Source: Deltaproteobacteria bacterium (GTDB taxonomy: Bacteria > Desulfobacterota > DSM-4660 > Desulfatiglandales > HGW-15). Taken from it: a stretch of 64,000 nt of DNA. The stretch is from assembly GCA_020060215.1 (NCBI GenBank), contig JAGVAP010000082.1:124001-188000 (forward strand), read 5' to 3'. Positions 49,569 through 59,108 of the stretch are shown here, in pieces. Position numbers and translations under genes: made by a program. How positions within the stretch are numbered: position 1 is the stretch's first letter; each line of letters opens with the position of its first letter. The notes beneath the pieces were generated by a model. The model saw nothing but the letters and a program-made list of their open reading frames with translations, did no database searches and was not told where the DNA came from.

Positions 49569-50063
49569 TTACCGGATCGAAAACTCGAGCCGATCGCCGG
49601 GCTTGATGCCCAGTTCGTCGGATCTGCCTGCCCGCAGCTCCAGGACATAACCGGAGGGTCTGAGTGGGGAATAGGTCGGACAGGGATCCTTCCTGCAGGG
49701 GGGGACGCGTCTGGCCATGTGCACGATCCGCTTCTCACGGTCGAGCCACAGGATGTCGATCGGGAAACCCACATTCTTCATCCAGAACGAGTGAGGGGCC
49801 TCTTCCTCGAAGACGAAAAGCATCGCCTGATCAGCGGCGATGCTCTCCCGGAACATGAGCCCCCTGGCCCTCTCCTCACCCGAAAGGGCCAATTCGGCCG
49901 TGATGAATTCGCCGTTCGGGAAATAGACCCGGACCGTGCTCCTCTGCTGCGCCTGCGCAGAGACAAACGACGTCATCACCAAAAGCAGAGCAAGGAGGGA
50001 TGCGGAATGCGCGGAATGACCAACGACCAATGACCAATGTCCAATGTCCAAGTGAATTTTCAA
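49569..50063 (-). CDS. Secreted DUF192 protein
   Basis: A 164-residue exported protein. The DUF192 hallmarks are RARGLMFRESI, MLFVFEEEAPHSFWMKNVGFPIDILWLD and GYVLELRAG. A signal peptide ending SAQAQ (about residue 40) precedes it. The first 17 residues (LDIGHWSLVVGHS) come from tandem TTGGACATTGG-type repeats, and the only in-frame starts there are TTG/GTG codons (TTG 50063 given), so the true start may be nearer the hydrophobic stretch SASLLALLLVMTSF. Function of the family is unknown. Confidence 0.8.
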   Translation of the reverse strand: MKIHLDIGHWSLVVGHSAHSASLLALLLVMTSFVSAQAQQRSTVRVYFPNGEFITAELALSGEERARGLMFRESIAADQAMLFVFEEEAPHSFWMKNVGFPIDILWLDREKRIVHMARRVPPCRKDPCPTYSPLRPSGYVLELRAGRSDELGIKPGDRLEFSIR

Positions 50064-50146
50064 ATCCGATGACCTCGTTTCCAGGATCGAAGCTCGGAGA
50101 TTCAGAATTCAATACAACGTTCGATGTTCGTCTTCCATGTCCCTCC

Positions 50147-52255
50147 TCAGATCTCCCTGAACCTGTTGAGCTTGTAGTATATCCCGCCCTTGGCCATCAA
50201 CTCCTCATGTGTTCCTTCCTCCACGATCCGTCCGTGGTGCATGACCAGGATCCGATCGGCGCTGCGGATGGTCGAGAGCCTGTGGGCGACCACCAGAGTG
50301 GTTCTCCGCTTGGTCATTTCGAAGATCGCCTGCTGGATGAGCTGCTCGGTGCCGGGGTCGATGCTGGAGGTCGCCTCGTCGAGGATGAGGACCTTCGGGT
50401 CTGAGGCCAGGGCCCTTGCAAATGAGAGCAACTGCCTTTCCCCCGTGGACAGGTCCGAGCCTCTCTCCCCGAGCTCCTGCTCGTACGCGGCCGGCAAACG
50501 GTGTATGAAGGATCCTGCATTCACCCTGGTCGCCGCCTTCTCCACCTCCCCCGGGCCGATCTCCTGTCTGCCCAGCGAGATGTTTTCCTTCAGCCTGCCT
50601 GAAAAAACAAACACGTCCTGCATGACCAATCCCAGCACCTTCCGAAGGGCCGGGGTCGGCCAGAGACGCAGATCGACGCCGTCCAGGCAGACAGCGCCTT
50701 CGTCCGGATCATAGAACCTCTCGATCAGGTTGACCACCGTCGATTTCCCGGCCCCCGTGGCCCCTACAACGGCCACCATCTCGCCCGGCTTCACCTCAAA
50801 GGAGACGTTCTGGAGCACCGGGGGGCCGCTGTTGTAGGAAAAGGAGACGTTTCTGAACTCCAGGTGCCCCTTCACCTCGGATGGACTCGCCGGCCGAACA
50901 GGATCGGAAATCTCCTCCCTGATATCCATGAACTCGAATATCCTCTCCGTAGAGGCCATGGAGGCCTGCATGATGTTGTATTTTTCCGAGATGTCTCGAA
51001 TCGGCCGGAAGAACATCTGCATGTAACTGATGAAGGCGACCAGGGACCCGACGGTGACCCGCTCTTGAATCACCTTGCCGCCGCCGTACCAGATGAGAAG
51101 GGCCACGGCCGATGCGGCGAGAAGCTCCATGAGGGGCATGAACACGGCGAAGACCCGAACCTGTTTCATGCCTGCCACGAAGTTTTCGTGATTGATCTTT
51201 TCGAACGCTTTCCGCTGGAACCGTTCCGTGGCGAAGAGCTGGACCGTCCGGATGCCCGTCACCCGCTCCTGAAGGAAACTATTCATCTTGGCCACCGCAG
51301 CCCTCATCTCCCTGAACGCCTCTCTTGCCATTCTGCTGAAAAGGAGCGTAAGCACGAAGATCAGGGGGACCAGTGAAAGGGAGAGGAGCGCGAGCCGCCA
51401 GTTCATATAGATGAGGATGGATACGATCCCGAGAAGAATAATGAAGTCCTTGAATAAGGTCACGGCCACGGACTTGAACATCTCGTTCAGGTTTTCCACG
51501 TCGTTCGTGACCCTGGTCACGAGCCTGCCGATGGGGTTCCGGTCGAAGAAGCCGACTCCCTGCGTAAGCAGCCGCCGAAAGAGTCGTATGCGGATATCCG
51601 ACATGATCCTCTGCCCGGTCCATTCGAGCAGATAGTACTCCAGGTATCCCATGGAGAAGGATAGGACCAGAAAGGCGAGGAGGGCCATTCCGATCCTGGC
51701 GAGGCCTTCGAGGTCGTTCTCCCTCACCCGAAGGACCTCCTCCCGGCTCAAGTCCTTGAGCGCTTCTTCAGGGAGGATCCAGGATCCATCCTTCAGTCCC
51801 CGCGCCCTCTCCCTGATCTCCTGCAGACCCGGCTCCTCCGGTTGTCCGGGGGGAATCCTGTAGAATCCGCCTTCGGAGAGGAGTCCCTTCCGCCTGATCT
51901 CGTGCAGGAGGGCGGGATCCCATTCTCGGAGAGCTCCGCTCGACACGTAGCCGGCGGACCCTTGGGGGTTCGTCAGGATCGTATCGCCGTGGAGGAGAAG
52001 AAGGTTCTGCCTTTCCCGCTCCTCCATGCCGGAGAGGCGAAGCTCCGACCAGGAGGCGAGGATGTAGCGATCGATCGCGATCTTGGATAGATAGGGGACG
52101 ATGAGATCGAGGGAGGTGATGACGAGGGAGAGAAAGAGGGCCGCAAAGATCCTCTTCTTGTAGGGAAGGGCATACGACCCGAGCCTCTTCAGAAGCCTCA
52201 GGTCGTAGGGCCTGCCCAATCGGCCTTCTTCCATGTAACCGTATTCGCCGTACAT
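50147..52255 (-). CDS. ABC exporter half-transporter, TM288-like (consensus-site subunit)
   Basis: A 702-residue half-transporter (membrane domain then ATPase). Walker A is GATGAGKST, the signature is the atypical LSTGERQLL, Walker B is VLILDEATSSID with the catalytic glutamate, and the switch histidine is in VAHRLSTI. Between helices 1 and 2 there is an insertion of about 120 residues (roughly 70-190) with much charge, likely periplasmic. The TM288 protein of Thermotoga has the same LSTG signature. Its partner is the next upstream gene. Together they should export drugs or lipids. Confidence 0.88.
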   Translation of the reverse strand: MYGEYGYMEEGRLGRPYDLRLLKRLGSYALPYKKRIFAALFLSLVITSLDLIVPYLSKIAIDRYILASWSELRLSGMEERERQNLLLLHGDTILTNPQGSAGYVSSGALREWDPALLHEIRRKGLLSEGGFYRIPPGQPEEPGLQEIRERARGLKDGSWILPEEALKDLSREEVLRVRENDLEGLARIGMALLAFLVLSFSMGYLEYYLLEWTGQRIMSDIRIRLFRRLLTQGVGFFDRNPIGRLVTRVTNDVENLNEMFKSVAVTLFKDFIILLGIVSILIYMNWRLALLSLSLVPLIFVLTLLFSRMAREAFREMRAAVAKMNSFLQERVTGIRTVQLFATERFQRKAFEKINHENFVAGMKQVRVFAVFMPLMELLAASAVALLIWYGGGKVIQERVTVGSLVAFISYMQMFFRPIRDISEKYNIMQASMASTERIFEFMDIREEISDPVRPASPSEVKGHLEFRNVSFSYNSGPPVLQNVSFEVKPGEMVAVVGATGAGKSTVVNLIERFYDPDEGAVCLDGVDLRLWPTPALRKVLGLVMQDVFVFSGRLKENISLGRQEIGPGEVEKAATRVNAGSFIHRLPAAYEQELGERGSDLSTGERQLLSFARALASDPKVLILDEATSSIDPGTEQLIQQAIFEMTKRRTTLVVAHRLSTIRSADRILVMHHGRIVEEGTHEELMAKGGIYYKLNRFREI

Positions 52256-52357
52256 TTCAAGAACCGATAAGCTTGTTCAGGAAAACAGCCTTGTACCGAC
52301 GTTTCCGCCATGCCTCGGAGAGGTTTGTACATACATCCCCTTGCTTTCCTATCATCC

Positions 52358-52407
52358 CTCGTCCCGGCGAAACGGTCGTCCCTCTGTCCATTCTCGTCCC
52401 TCGGTCC
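52358..52407. repeat. Repeat family C, degenerate copy
   Basis: CTCGTCCCGGCGAAACGGTC and TCTCGTCCCTCGGTCC lie between the two ABC genes and end at the stop of the upstream one. Confidence 0.5.
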
Positions 52408-54159
52408 TCACGCCAGCTCCTCGGCCAGGATCTGCCTCTCGTAGAGGCGCATGTACTCCTTCCCCGAGTTGATGAGGGAGCGATGACTGCCGATCTCCAC
52501 CACCGAGCCCCTTTCCATCACCACGATGAGATCGGCCCTGCCGATGGTGGAAACCCGATTGGAGACGACCAGGGTGGTCCTGCCCGGCCTCGATCCGAGG
52601 ATGCGGCTCAGGATGCGCTCCTCTGTCCGTGTATCCACCATGGAAAGGGCGTCGTCGAGAATCAGGACAGGGGGATTCGAGAGGATGGTGCGCGCCACGG
52701 ACAGACGCTGTCTCTGGCCGCCGGAAAGGGTGATTCCCCTTTCCCCAAGGAACGTGTCGATGCCGTTCTCCATGGCCTGGACCTCGTCGAGAAAATGGAC
52801 AGTCTCGAGCGCCCCGAGGATCTCCTCCTCGGAGAACCCGGACCTGCCGAAGAGGATGTTGCCCCTGATCGTATCCGAGAAGATCATCGCCTCCTGCATC
52901 GCCAACCCGATACTCCTCCTCAGCAGGCCCAGAGGAATGGTGCGGATGTCCCTCCCGTCGATGTAGATCGCGCCTTTGGCCGGGTCGTACATCCGGGCGA
53001 TCGCGTGCAGGAGTGTGGTCTTGCCTGATCCCACATGACCCACGACGGCAACCGTCATCCCCTCTCTTATCTCAAAGGAGACGTTCTTCACCGCTCCACC
53101 CCTCTGGCCCGGGTGTCTCAGGGTCAAGCCCCTGAACGCGATATTCCCCCTCAGCGGAGACGGAGCATCCTTTGCGGGCGGCTCATCGATCTCCGGCTCC
53201 TCCTCCAGGATAGCGCTGATCCGACGCATGGAAGCCGCACCCCGTTGAAGTAGATTGGTTACCCATCCGGTAGCCATCATGGGCCACGCGAGGAGGTTGA
53301 GGTAGCTGATGAAGGCAACCAGATCCCCTGTCGTGATCTCGCCCAGGACGGTGAGGCGACCTCCGATCCACAGGACCGCGGCAAGCCCCAGGCTTGTAAA
53401 GATGGACATCAGAGGGAAGAAGAGGCCGACGGTCTTGGCCAGCTGGACGTTTTCCGACACGTACCTTTCTCCCTCCCCGGAGACCGCCTCAGAGGCCCAG
53501 GTTTCCCTCGAGTAGGACTTGATGACCCTGATGCCGGAGAAGGCCTCTCGGACCTTCTCGGTGAGGTCGGAAAAGATCCCCTGCACCCGTTCATAGCCGA
53601 CGGACATCCGTCGGGTAAGGATCAGCGTGAGATAGATCACCAGGGGAGCGGGGATGAGCGCGACCAGGGTGAGCCGGAGATCGATATAGATCATGAAACC
53701 GATGGCCGAGAATCCGAGCACCACGGCATCGGTCAGGGCCACCAGCCCCATGCCCGTGGCCATGCGTACGGCATTCACGTCGTTGATGGCCCTGGCCATG
53801 ATGTCTCCCGTTCTGGTCCTCTGGTAAAAGGAGGCGGAGAGGATCAGAAGGCGCTCGAGGATCCTGTTTCGGAGTCCTTCTTCGATCTTCCTGGAGATCC
53901 CGAAGAGGAAATGCCTCCAGACATACCGGAGAAGCGCGATGGAGAGTGCAACCAGCATGATCGCGCCGGCGTACTGGAGGAGCAGGCCGGATGAGGCATC
54001 CCTTGCCGTCAGGTGGTCCACCGCCCTCTTGATGATCAGGGGGATCAGGAGTTGAAGGAAATCGACGGCCAGCAGGCAAATCACCCCCGGGATGAGGGCG
54101 GACTTGTTTGCGGTAAAGTATTCCTTGAGGGGCTTCAGCTTTCGCAGGGTCTGTCTCAT
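52408..54159 (-). CDS. ABC exporter half-transporter, TM287-like (degenerate-site subunit)
   Basis: A 583-residue half-transporter. Walker A GHVGSGKTT and signature LSGGQRQRL are standard, but Walker B is VLILDDALSMVD, with Asp where the catalytic Glu should be, and the switch histidine is Asn (VVSNRVSTI). These are the changes of the degenerate ATP site in heterodimeric exporters such as TM287/TM288 and BmrCD. The membrane domain has six helices and no insertion. It is the first gene of the pair; ATG 54159 is chosen, GTG 54180 is possible. Confidence 0.9.
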   Translation of the reverse strand: MRQTLRKLKPLKEYFTANKSALIPGVICLLAVDFLQLLIPLIIKRAVDHLTARDASSGLLLQYAGAIMLVALSIALLRYVWRHFLFGISRKIEEGLRNRILERLLILSASFYQRTRTGDIMARAINDVNAVRMATGMGLVALTDAVVLGFSAIGFMIYIDLRLTLVALIPAPLVIYLTLILTRRMSVGYERVQGIFSDLTEKVREAFSGIRVIKSYSRETWASEAVSGEGERYVSENVQLAKTVGLFFPLMSIFTSLGLAAVLWIGGRLTVLGEITTGDLVAFISYLNLLAWPMMATGWVTNLLQRGAASMRRISAILEEEPEIDEPPAKDAPSPLRGNIAFRGLTLRHPGQRGGAVKNVSFEIREGMTVAVVGHVGSGKTTLLHAIARMYDPAKGAIYIDGRDIRTIPLGLLRRSIGLAMQEAMIFSDTIRGNILFGRSGFSEEEILGALETVHFLDEVQAMENGIDTFLGERGITLSGGQRQRLSVARTILSNPPVLILDDALSMVDTRTEERILSRILGSRPGRTTLVVSNRVSTIGRADLIVVMERGSVVEIGSHRSLINSGKEYMRLYERQILAEELA

Positions 54160-54348
54160 GAAAACCGTTCGATCTCCCACCTAAAGGGATAATGGATGGC
54201 CGGCCGCAGGTCAACCCTGATCCCGTGGGTCGTTTCGCGGGAGGCTACGGAGGGCAGGCCCTCCACTTTGAACCTTGAACTTTGCTCCCGACGTATGCTA
54301 TCTAACAATAAGCTTACGGGCTCATGCAACTTGCCCATGGAGGATACA

Positions 54349-54564
54349 ATGGACATAGCCAGGAAAATCGGTATTGCAATCGTCATGATCGTCCCCACCT
54401 TTGTCATTGCAGGGGCGCTCTGGGATATCTTTCACAGCTGGCTGGCCGTACTCATCTGGGTTCTCCTCGTGGCCGGCTTTGTAGGGGGACTCCTCAGCGG
54501 TAAGTTCTCACGGTCCGGCGGCAGTACTGGGATCTCCGATCCCGGCCATGCTCACTCTCATTGA
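54349..54564 (+). CDS. Small two-helix membrane protein, 71 aa
   Basis: A short membrane protein starting at ATG 54349, six bases after GGAGG; a longer reading to 54196 is not supported. Two hydrophobic helices (IGIAIVMIVPTFVIAGALW and LAVLIWVLLVAGFVGGLLSG) are joined by a short loop and followed by a Ser/Gly tail ending GHAHSH, which is histidine-rich and could bind metal. No family is recognised. It is divergent from the ABC exporter. Confidence 0.5.
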   Translation: MDIARKIGIAIVMIVPTFVIAGALWDIFHSWLAVLIWVLLVAGFVGGLLSGKFSRSGGSTGISDPGHAHSH

Positions 54565-54694
54565 GGGGCCGACCCGCCCGCCGGTTCGTCTCCGGACTGC
54601 CTGCCGCATGAAGCCCGCCCGGCGGAAGCCGGGCCCGTCCATCCAGCCCATTCCGTTCGGCCCCTGAAAAATCAATGACCCGGAGGGGCAAAGA

Positions 54695-55696
54695 ATGACA
54701 ACACCACTCCCCATCCCGTCCCACTACGATCCGGAGAAAGTCGGTCGACTCTGGAAGGTCCCCTACCAGGAGAGGGCCGGTGAGGCTGCGTCCTGGGCCG
54801 AAAAACACGACATTCGACCTTCGAGAGGAGATGCGGGGAAACTCTGTCTCCTCCTCGTGGACATGCAGAATACCTTCTGTCTTCCCGGGTTTGAGCTGTT
54901 CGTCCGAGGCCGCAGCGGGACGGGCGCTGTGGAGGATAGCAGGCGGGTTTGTGAGTTCATCTACCGCAACCTGGGCGTGATCACCCAAATCATCCCGACG
55001 ATGGACACCCACTACGCCATGCAGATCTTCCATCCCATCGCGCTGGTCAACGAGCAGGGCGCCCATCCCTCCCCCTTTACGCTTGTTTCCGAAGAGGAGG
55101 CCAGGGCCGGGAAGTGGAGACTCAACAGGGACCTCTACCCGGACCCCTCTTACCTCCACCACTACACCCGCAAACTGAAGGAGGGGGGGAAATACGACCT
55201 GACCATCTGGCCTTACCATGCCATGCTGGGCGGTGTCGGACACGCCCTGGTCCCTGCTGTGGAAGAGGCCATTTTTTTCCATGCCATCGCCAGGCGGAGT
55301 CAGCCGGATTTCCAGATCAAGGGGGACAATCCGCTCACGGAGCACTACTCGGTCCTTGGCCCCGAGGTCAGGGAAGGGCTCGACGACAGGCCCATAGCGG
55401 GAAAGAATGTGGGGCTGATCGAGGAGCTCCTACGGTTCGATGCGGTGGTGGTGGCCGGGCAGGCCAAGAGCCATTGCGTGGCGTGGACGGTCGATGATCT
55501 CCTGGAGGAGATCCGGAAAAGGGATCCCTCCCTGGCTGAAAAGGTGTTCCTCCTCGAGGACTGCACCTCCCCCGTCGTCATCCCGGACGTGATCGACTAT
55601 ACCGACGCGGCGGACGAAGCCTTTCGGAGGTTTTCGGAAGCCGGCATGAGGGTCGTCCGTTCCACGGACCCGATCGATTCCTGGCCGCTATCTTAG
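54695..55696 (+). CDS. Isochorismatase-fold hydrolase, nicotinamidase-like
   Basis: A 333-residue member of the isochorismatase/nicotinamidase fold. The catalytic aspartate is in [11 protein letters not shown], and the nucleophilic cysteine with its oxyanion loop in [20 protein letters not shown]; the lysine is not clearly placed. It is longer than usual for nicotinamidases (about 200), with extra N-terminal (1-45) and internal segments. Upstream lies a GGCCCCTG/GAAGCC-rich intergenic hairpin. It is likely single; substrate unknown. Confidence 0.8.
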   Translation: MTTPLPIPSHYDPEKVGRLWKVPYQERAGEAASWAEKHDIRPSRGDAGKLCLLLVDMQNTFCLPGFELFVRGRSGTGAVEDSRRVCEFIYRNLGVITQIIPTMDTHYAMQIFHPIALVNEQGAHPSPFTLVSEEEARAGKWRLNRDLYPDPSYLHHYTRKLKEGGKYDLTIWPYHAMLGGVGHALVPAVEEAIFFHAIARRSQPDFQIKGDNPLTEHYSVLGPEVREGLDDRPIAGKNVGLIEELLRFDAVVVAGQAKSHCVAWTVDDLLEEIRKRDPSLAEKVFLLEDCTSPVVIPDVIDYTDAADEAFRRFSEAGMRVVRSTDPIDSWPLS

Positions 55697-55725
55697 GGTG
55701 AACGCTCCGCGATTGCTCCGCCGGC

Positions 55726-55822
55726 ATGACCGCTTCGCTGGCGCTCCGCTGGGTCCCGGGTTTACGCCTGGATGACGATCTCTGCAGAGAACGTCGATTT
55801 TCGTCCCAGCGAAGCGGTCCGT
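55726..55822. repeat. Repeat family C copy with a perfect 14-base inverted repeat
   Basis: GACCGCTTCGCTGG (55728-55741) and its exact complement CCAGCGAAGCGGTC (55806-55819) lie between the convergent isochorismatase and lon genes. Confidence 0.75.
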
Positions 55823-55826
55823 CTTC

Positions 55827-58172
55827 TCAGTTACACGACGGTCCCACCGGGGTGTCCAGCGCAATGTCCAGGACTTCCTCCATCTTTCTGACCAGGTGAA
55901 AGGTGATGCTCCCCTTCACTTCTTCCGGGATCTCTTCCAGGTCGTTCTTGTTCCTCTCCGGGAGGATGATGTGCTTGATCCCGTTTCGATTCGCGGCCAG
56001 GACCTTCTCTTTGATGCCCCCCACCGGCAGCACAGCCCCCCTCAGCGTCACTTCGCCGGTCATCGCCACATCCGCCTTGATGGGTCTGCAGGTCAGAAGA
56101 GAGGCAATGGCCGAAAGGATCGTCACCCCGGCAGAAGGCCCGTCCTTCGGGATCGCGCCCGCAGGGACATGGATGTGCAGGTCGCGATCCTTGAAGAAAT
56201 CCTCCTGGATGCCGAAGGAGTTCGCCTTGGATCGGAGGTAACTGAGGGCGGCCTGCGCGGACTCCTTCATGATCTCCCCGAGCTGGCCGGTCAGGACGAG
56301 GGCCTTTTGTCCGGGCATCGCGGTGGCCTCGACAAAGAGGATGTCGCCCCCTGTGGGGGTCCACGCCATTCCCGTGGCCACCCCCGGAACCGATGTCCGC
56401 TCCGCCACCTCGGATGAGTGTCTCGGCAGTCCCAGGTACTCGCGGAGGTCATCGGGTGCGACCCGGAACAGGCCGTGATGGTTTGCCGCCACCTTCCTGG
56501 CCACTCCCCTGCAGACCGCGCCGATCTGCCTTTCCAGGTTCCTCACCCCGGCTTCCCGGGTGTATTCCCGGATGATCCTCTCGACGGCTCCCCGCTCGAA
56601 GGTCACCCTGCGTTTGCTCAGCCCGTGCTCCTTTACCTGTCTCGGGACCAGGAACTTCTCGGCGATATGGACCTTCTCATAATCCGTATAACCGGGGAGC
56701 TCCAGCACCTCCATCCTGTCCAGGAGAGGTCTTGGAATCGTGTCCAGCTGGTTCGCCGTGGTGATGAACATCACCTTGGAGAGGTCGAATTCCACCTCCA
56801 GATAGTGGTCGGAAAAGGAGTAGTTCTGCTCCGGGTCCAGGACCTCGAGCAGCGCACTCGACGGGTCTCCGCGGAAGTCCTTGCCCAGCTTGTCGATCTC
56901 ATCCAGCATGAATATGGGGTTGTTCGAGCCGGCCTTCTTGAGCCCTTGAATGATCCTTCCCGGAAGGGCACCTACGTAGGTCCTGCGGTGTCCCCGGATC
57001 TCCGCCTCGTCCCTCACTCCGCCGAGGGAGATGCGGACGAACTTGCGGCCCAGGGATTCTGCAATCGACCGGCCGAGGCTTGTCTTGCCGGTGCCGGGGG
57101 GACCCGAGAAGCAGAGGATAGGGCCTTTATGGCCGGGGTTCAGCTTGCGAACGGCAAGATACTCCAGGATCCTTTTCTTCACCTTCTCGAGATCGAAGTG
57201 GTGCGTGTTCAGGATCTTCTCGGCCTTCCGGATGTCGATGGAGTCCCTCGTGCTTTCGCTCCACGGCAGATCGAGCAGCAGGTCCAGATAGTTCATGGAC
57301 ACGGTGTATTCCGATGACGCGGGGTTCATCTTGCTCACCTTGGCGATCTCTTTGCTCGCCACCTTGAAGGCCGGTTCGGGCAGCTTCTTCTTCTCCAGCC
57401 TCCGGCGGAGTTCCTGGATCTCGGAAGGACCCTGTTCGTCCATCCCCAGTTCCTTTTGTATGGCCTTCAACTGCTCGCGCAGGAGATACTCCCGCTGGCT
57501 CTTGTCGATGCCCTTCTGGACCTGGGTCTGGATCTGCCTTCCCATCCTGGCCATCTGCAATTCATGACTGATGAAACGGATGAGCGTTTCCAGCCTCTTC
57601 GCCACATCGAGCGTCTCCAGGATCTCCTGCTTCTTCTGTCGTTTGATGTTCGAATAGGCCGCAATCAGATCGGCCAGGGAGGAGATATCTTCCACCTGGT
57701 TGGAGAGCCGGAGCACCTCGTCGGGTATGTTGGGAGAGAGTTGTACCAGCTCGGTGAACTGCTTCATGAGCGTCTTCCTGAGGTCCTCCAGTTCCGGTCC
57801 TATGACTCCCATGTCGCCGATCCCTCTCACCTGCACCTTGTAGAACGGCGATCGCGAGACGATCTCCTCCACCGATCCCCGGCTGATCCCCTGGACGACC
57901 AGGACATTCCCCTCCTGCTCCTTGGTCAGCTTGGAGATGCGGCAGACGGTGCCCACACCCGGTAATTCACCGGCTCCGGCGTCGTCTTTTCCGTCCCCCG
58001 CGCTGGAGACCACGAGTACCATCTTGTCCTTGGCGGAGGCCTCCTCGATCAGGGGCAGGTATTTGTCCGTCTTGATGAGGATTGGAACGACCATATTCGG
58101 AAACACGACCGTGTCTTTCACCGGGAGGACCGGCAGGATTCCTTCCATATATTTTTCAGTCTTCGTCTGCAT
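55827..58172 (-). CDS. lon: ATP-dependent Lon protease
   Basis: A 781-residue LonA protease of the cytoplasm. ATG 58172 follows AAGGAGATC; the open frame upstream is not supported. The substrate-binding N-terminal domain runs to about 305, Walker A is GPPGTGKT, Walker B IFMLDEIDK, and the proteolytic dyad is the serine in PKDGPSAGVT and lysine in GGIKEKVLAA. Regulates misfolded protein and regulator turnover. It is a single leftward gene; the usual clpX neighbour is absent. Confidence 0.96.
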   Translation of the reverse strand: MQTKTEKYMEGILPVLPVKDTVVFPNMVVPILIKTDKYLPLIEEASAKDKMVLVVSSAGDGKDDAGAGELPGVGTVCRISKLTKEQEGNVLVVQGISRGSVEEIVSRSPFYKVQVRGIGDMGVIGPELEDLRKTLMKQFTELVQLSPNIPDEVLRLSNQVEDISSLADLIAAYSNIKRQKKQEILETLDVAKRLETLIRFISHELQMARMGRQIQTQVQKGIDKSQREYLLREQLKAIQKELGMDEQGPSEIQELRRRLEKKKLPEPAFKVASKEIAKVSKMNPASSEYTVSMNYLDLLLDLPWSESTRDSIDIRKAEKILNTHHFDLEKVKKRILEYLAVRKLNPGHKGPILCFSGPPGTGKTSLGRSIAESLGRKFVRISLGGVRDEAEIRGHRRTYVGALPGRIIQGLKKAGSNNPIFMLDEIDKLGKDFRGDPSSALLEVLDPEQNYSFSDHYLEVEFDLSKVMFITTANQLDTIPRPLLDRMEVLELPGYTDYEKVHIAEKFLVPRQVKEHGLSKRRVTFERGAVERIIREYTREAGVRNLERQIGAVCRGVARKVAANHHGLFRVAPDDLREYLGLPRHSSEVAERTSVPGVATGMAWTPTGGDILFVEATAMPGQKALVLTGQLGEIMKESAQAALSYLRSKANSFGIQEDFFKDRDLHIHVPAGAIPKDGPSAGVTILSAIASLLTCRPIKADVAMTGEVTLRGAVLPVGGIKEKVLAANRNGIKHIILPERNKNDLEEIPEEVKGSITFHLVRKMEEVLDIALDTPVGPSCN

Positions 58173-58328
58173 GATGATCTCCTTGGTTCGGGTTCCCTCT
58201 CTTCGTTCCGCGGTCGACCACGGCTGAAGATGATCGGGCCGAAGGATTTGTAATCGAGGCAATTCAAAATAAACACTCTGAATGGAATGTAAAGCGGAGT
58301 AATTTCGGCGGGGTGCAGGTGTGGGATA

Positions 58329-58412
58329 GGCTGGCGAACCGCAGGTGAGCGGTCGTCCTAGCGCAGCGGCCAGCCTTCCGCAGCTTTTACGCGAAGGAGG
58401 GTCGTCCCTCGG
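58329..58412. repeat. Repeat family C copy overlapping the acyltransferase 3' end
   Basis: CTGGCGAACCGCAGGTGAGC, CCTAGCGCAGCGG and, after a gap, GGAGGGTCGTCCCTCGG. The last part encodes the C-terminal EGRPSFA and stop of the leftward acyltransferase, and is the complement of the 19265 copy (GAGGGACGAC). Confidence 0.7.
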
Positions 58413-59106
58413 ATTCTCCCTTCCGCCACGGCCTCTCGGGCCCGAACTGAAGGTCGCACCACCTGGTGCAATCGTTGAGGCGCTCTTCGACTATCTTCCT
58501 GTATGCCTCCATGTCTTCGTGGCCGGCATCGGGAGGGATCCAGAGGGGCTCTGCGTAGGAGACGGCTATCCTCGAAAAGGGTTTCGGCACCAGGAACCTG
58601 TCCCACGAATTGAAGGTCCAGCCGCGATCCGCCCCCCATACAACGGGGATCAGGGGCGCCTGGGCATTCTTGGCGGCCATGATCACGCCCATCTTGGCGA
58701 CCCTTGCGGGACCCTGTGGTCCGTCCGCAAAAAAGCCGCCTTTCCCCCCTTCCCGGATCATCCGGATGATCTCCCTGAGGGCCCGGGTTCCGCCCCGTGT
58801 CGAAGATCCCCGTACATTATTGAACCCCAGCCAGGCGGCGATTCTTGCAGCATATTCCCCATCCCTGCTGCTGCTGATGAGGATCGTGATCCTGCTGGAG
58901 CGAAAATACTGAGAGAAATAGGACATTCTCTGGTGCCAGGTCGTGTAGACCGCTCCGCCCCCGGAGCGGGTGAGGGCCTCACGGCCGGATTCTTCTCCCC
59001 GGACCTTGACGACCCTGCAGGTCATCATGAGAAGCCTCACCAGCAGGGCCGCCAAAGGCGGGACGATCTTCATGAGGAACCCGTCTGATCCATGAAACCT
59101 GCGCAT
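58387..59106 (-). CDS. DUF374-type lysophospholipid acyltransferase family protein
   Basis: A 239-residue protein of the DUF374 (lysophospholipid acyltransferase) group. The HxxxxD-type region is TTWHQRMSYF (about 54-63), with SSSRDGEYAARIAAWLGF and RGGTRALREIIRMIREGGKGGFFADGPQGPA following; an N-terminal helix (PPLAALLVRLLMMTCR) anchors it. The start, ATG 59106, is two bases after the stop of the sterol-desaturase-like gene, so the two genes are coupled. The last seven residues come from repeat C. Confidence 0.83.
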   Translation of the reverse strand: MRRFHGSDGFLMKIVPPLAALLVRLLMMTCRVVKVRGEESGREALTRSGGGAVYTTWHQRMSYFSQYFRSSRITILISSSRDGEYAARIAAWLGFNNVRGSSTRGGTRALREIIRMIREGGKGGFFADGPQGPARVAKMGVIMAAKNAQAPLIPVVWGADRGWTFNSWDRFLVPKPFSRIAVSYAEPLWIPPDAGHEDMEAYRKIVEERLNDCTRWCDLQFGPERPWRKGESEGRPSFA

Positions 59107-59108
59107 GC

